This document shows, in pieces, positions 63,501 through 64,000 of a stretch of 64,000 nucleotides of DNA. A program made the position numbers and the translations under genes. Under the pieces are notes generated by a model. The model saw nothing but the letters and a program-made list of their open reading frames with translations, made no database searches and was not told the DNA's origin. Position 1 is the stretch's first letter, and each line of letters opens with the position of its first letter. The stretch spans positions 1,178,001 through 1,242,000 of the forward strand of contig NZ_AP019860.1 in assembly GCF_009002475.1 (NCBI RefSeq). The letters run 5' to 3'. The DNA comes from Candidatus Uabimicrobium amorphum (GTDB lineage Bacteria > Planctomycetota > Uabimicrobiia > Uabimicrobiales > Uabimicrobiaceae).

Positions 63501-63977
63501 TTGTTACGTAACCTATTACAAAAAACAACCAAAGGCAAAAAAATGATTCGTGACCTAGAAGAAAATTATCGCGATCGGTGGAACGCGCAAGCGGTGCTCG
63601 GTGAAGTGAAACGTGAATATACACAGTACATAAACCCACGTGGGAATGTGGGCCTTTTATTAATCACCACCGAAGAAATAGGTACTGTGGAGAAGAGGCA
63701 AAAATTCGCAGATGCAGTGACCGGAGCCGGTATTGTTTCGCTAGCGAATTTATACAAATTTATCGACACAAGCAATGCGGTAAATGGCATTGGTTACGAA
63801 CGAACATTTAAATCGTCGTTACATGCTGTGGCTGGTATTCTTGGAGTCGCCGAAAGTACGGTACCGCAATGTCCACTTTCTTTTGCCGATACGCTTTTCG
63901 CTCTCGACACACAAACCACAGAGTTTTGTTATGAGAGTGCACGAGACATTGTGGCGAAGTATAAAACATTACCATAA
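60543..63977 (+). CDS. Secreted WD40-repeat protein with long TPR-like C-terminus
   Basis: The 1144-residue protein has a signal peptide (LWLLFFSLSTVCAQ) and a WD40-type beta-propeller at about 20-310 with GHNNVIEKGAISKD, ASGDWDGVIQIWSL and SSEDGTIRVWDFTKGQ. A middle domain (about 335-470, with VVILPFMSAKNKTTQLGSLL) has no family that I recognise. The rest is a helical run resembling TPR (FYLKEKQNIKALGMYLALLE, DWKRQREYTELLLQNNRQAE). No enzyme motif is seen. It is probably a periplasmic or surface scaffold. ATG 60543 has AGGGGATTATC upstream. Confidence 0.75.
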   Translation: MRYLWLLFFSLSTVCAQDSYFASLQYKLVGHNNVIEKGAISKDTNTLASGDWDGVIQIWSLPFGIKKTTMARHQKKITGLAFIDKKHLISSSEDGTIRVWDFTKGQQLYHFKRNIAITHLAVYNKMVVVAERDGQILTVDLQNRKISPLVRLGQKIKHLQVVNAKVLVVTQRGNVALLQFDGQILYKFANKFNIVSADMYSDYIVTADVNRQVRLWRNKKLLTSFTTAKSILQVFFVDRNRLLIYSGGNVYLYSLRDKKMQKMLEDAFFYTTVHSENWKHLVGFGNKNVYVYRLLATKKNTRAFDGDLAAYVKSNLRTPSRELAPGVVILPFMSAKNKTTQLGSLLAIMSMFTATYTPQKIMNLPLREVEEFYYEHDWLLAEQKLQKRAIANARQQFATNNMLWGKLIKVNKGYELSIFFDGDFPQRREKKVFADVAQIPVWVAQKIHEYTKATTLPVRDEKIAAADIHKMADILPVYFASRFTAELYAWKKIAAQNTHSTFVATHYSYSYSPDHLAPIWHLLRVDKRHPRHTYVREMLAHFYLKEKQNIKALGMYLALLEKDAQNPTLYMQMITALIQEDEWELQRLILLYCRSTLRDIYWYDVIAADYYINYAWELLPQADGKAMFRKKMDKAQQFLQAAYKNNRERWQAPASMIKVVTALKEPQEVLNKWFQRAIQYSKPKEAYGQKFHYLTPRWYGSKEKMLQFARKILNESTAHSPLRFIVLNAHRELLPNDDYYEQQDVWRDISRVFVPYLQVYPRDRIRRIWYWEYAMLAKRYRVAAQQYIKLQNLGQLQSLQSSAPFKSMNKTPLYAALAQEYKQDGEQYFYWLQQALRHNPRDWKRQREYTELLLQNNRQAEAYDHLQALILNSSKWKSEAEEKIADITPGKIAITSKKSQVLHIMAANKLPRKLLEKLSRDLNAKYQIQVQILPEMYSFNKHHFIAERRKKLQESLQRLYRVVGKDKVEAYRAVYDLEKDAEGDFELLRNLLQKTTKGKKMIRDLEENYRDRWNAQAVLGEVKREYTQYINPRGNVGLLLITTEEIGTVEKRQKFADAVTGAGIVSLANLYKFIDTSNAVNGIGYERTFKSSLHAVAGILGVAESTVPQCPLSFADTLFALDTQTTEFCYESARDIVAKYKTLP

Positions 63978-64000
63978 CCTTGTTGCAAAAATTAACTGCA

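Noticed and set aside
1-64000. tRNA or rRNA genes
   Set aside because: I scanned the intergenic parts by eye for T-loop motifs and rRNA stretches and saw none; a covariance-model search would be decisive.

Overview
The window looks like a chromosomal segment of an AT-rich, diderm bacterium of the Planctomycetota type, with the closest feel to the Candidatus Uabimicrobium group. This is an inference from gene content, not from a marker gene. Supporting signs are five protein-kinase-like genes plus a PP2C phosphatase in 64 kb, kinase fusions to TPR, Sel1, formylglycine-generating-enzyme-like and leucine-rich-repeat domains, many lipoproteins with a lipobox, an outer-membrane barrel ending in Phe with an OmpH/Skp gene beside it, and many short dispersed palindromic repeats. 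I found no rRNA, tRNA, CRISPR array, prophage or plasmid functions. One insertion sequence is present.

Layout. 1-2.5 kb: a cut-off secreted metallo-beta-lactamase-fold protein, an aspartate-dehydrogenase-like protein and a methyltransferase. 2.7-9.2 kb (minus strand): a tight five-gene operon of 2-oxoacid:ferredoxin oxidoreductase (alpha, beta), type II thioesterase, 4'-phosphopantetheinyl transferase and a TPR/kinase. 9.2-14.6 kb: a seven-repeat Ig-like secreted protein, a dNMP-kinase-like protein, a 0.8 kb decayed stretch with broken small genes and a dispersed repeat, then an SDR/acyltransferase pair. 14.9-20.8 kb (plus): peptidase S51, then phosphohexomutase, pseudokinase, crotonase and patatin. 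20.9-28.7 kb: a membrane pseudo-receiver/pseudokinase, a YheT-type hydrolase, two TM-plus-coiled-coil paralogues, a MurJ/MVF-type flippase and an ATPase-TPR protein. 28.7-33.9 kb: small membrane proteins, a duplicated repeat, and a PP2C phosphatase divergent from a kinase-FGE-LRR fusion. 34-36.9 kb: HflX overlapping an ABC-F ATPase (both ribosome-acting families). 37.1-41.4 kb: three similarly built membrane proteins with a structured repeat cluster between two of them, and an IS4-superfamily element inserted in an older palindrome. 41.4-47.8 kb: a zinc-ribbon protein, two lipoproteins, MATE transporter, GNAT and methylmalonyl-CoA epimerase. 48-53.2 kb (plus): OmpH, porin-like barrel, two small acidic proteins, an ExbB/TolQ-like protein, an ExbD/TolR-like protein carrying a long coiled coil, and a small membrane-anchored protein, closed by a strong terminator. 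53.4-60.3 kb: a lipoprotein, an approximately 150 bp tandem repeat array, and an operon of two ankyrin lipoproteins, a kinase-TPR-Sel1 protein and an unknown protein. 60.5-64 kb: a secreted WD40/TPR-like protein of 1144 residues.

The strongest candidate for an undescribed system is the 48.6-53.2 kb cluster. It pairs a recognisable proton-channel ExbB/ExbD core with an unusual long periplasmic coiled coil, an outer-membrane barrel and two cytosolic acidic proteins, and could be an envelope-spanning motor. Other points worth following are the pseudo-receiver/pseudokinase fusion, the PPTase/thioesterase/kinase operon with no visible synthase, a possible SD-sequestering leader in front of hflX, and several structured intergenic repeat families.
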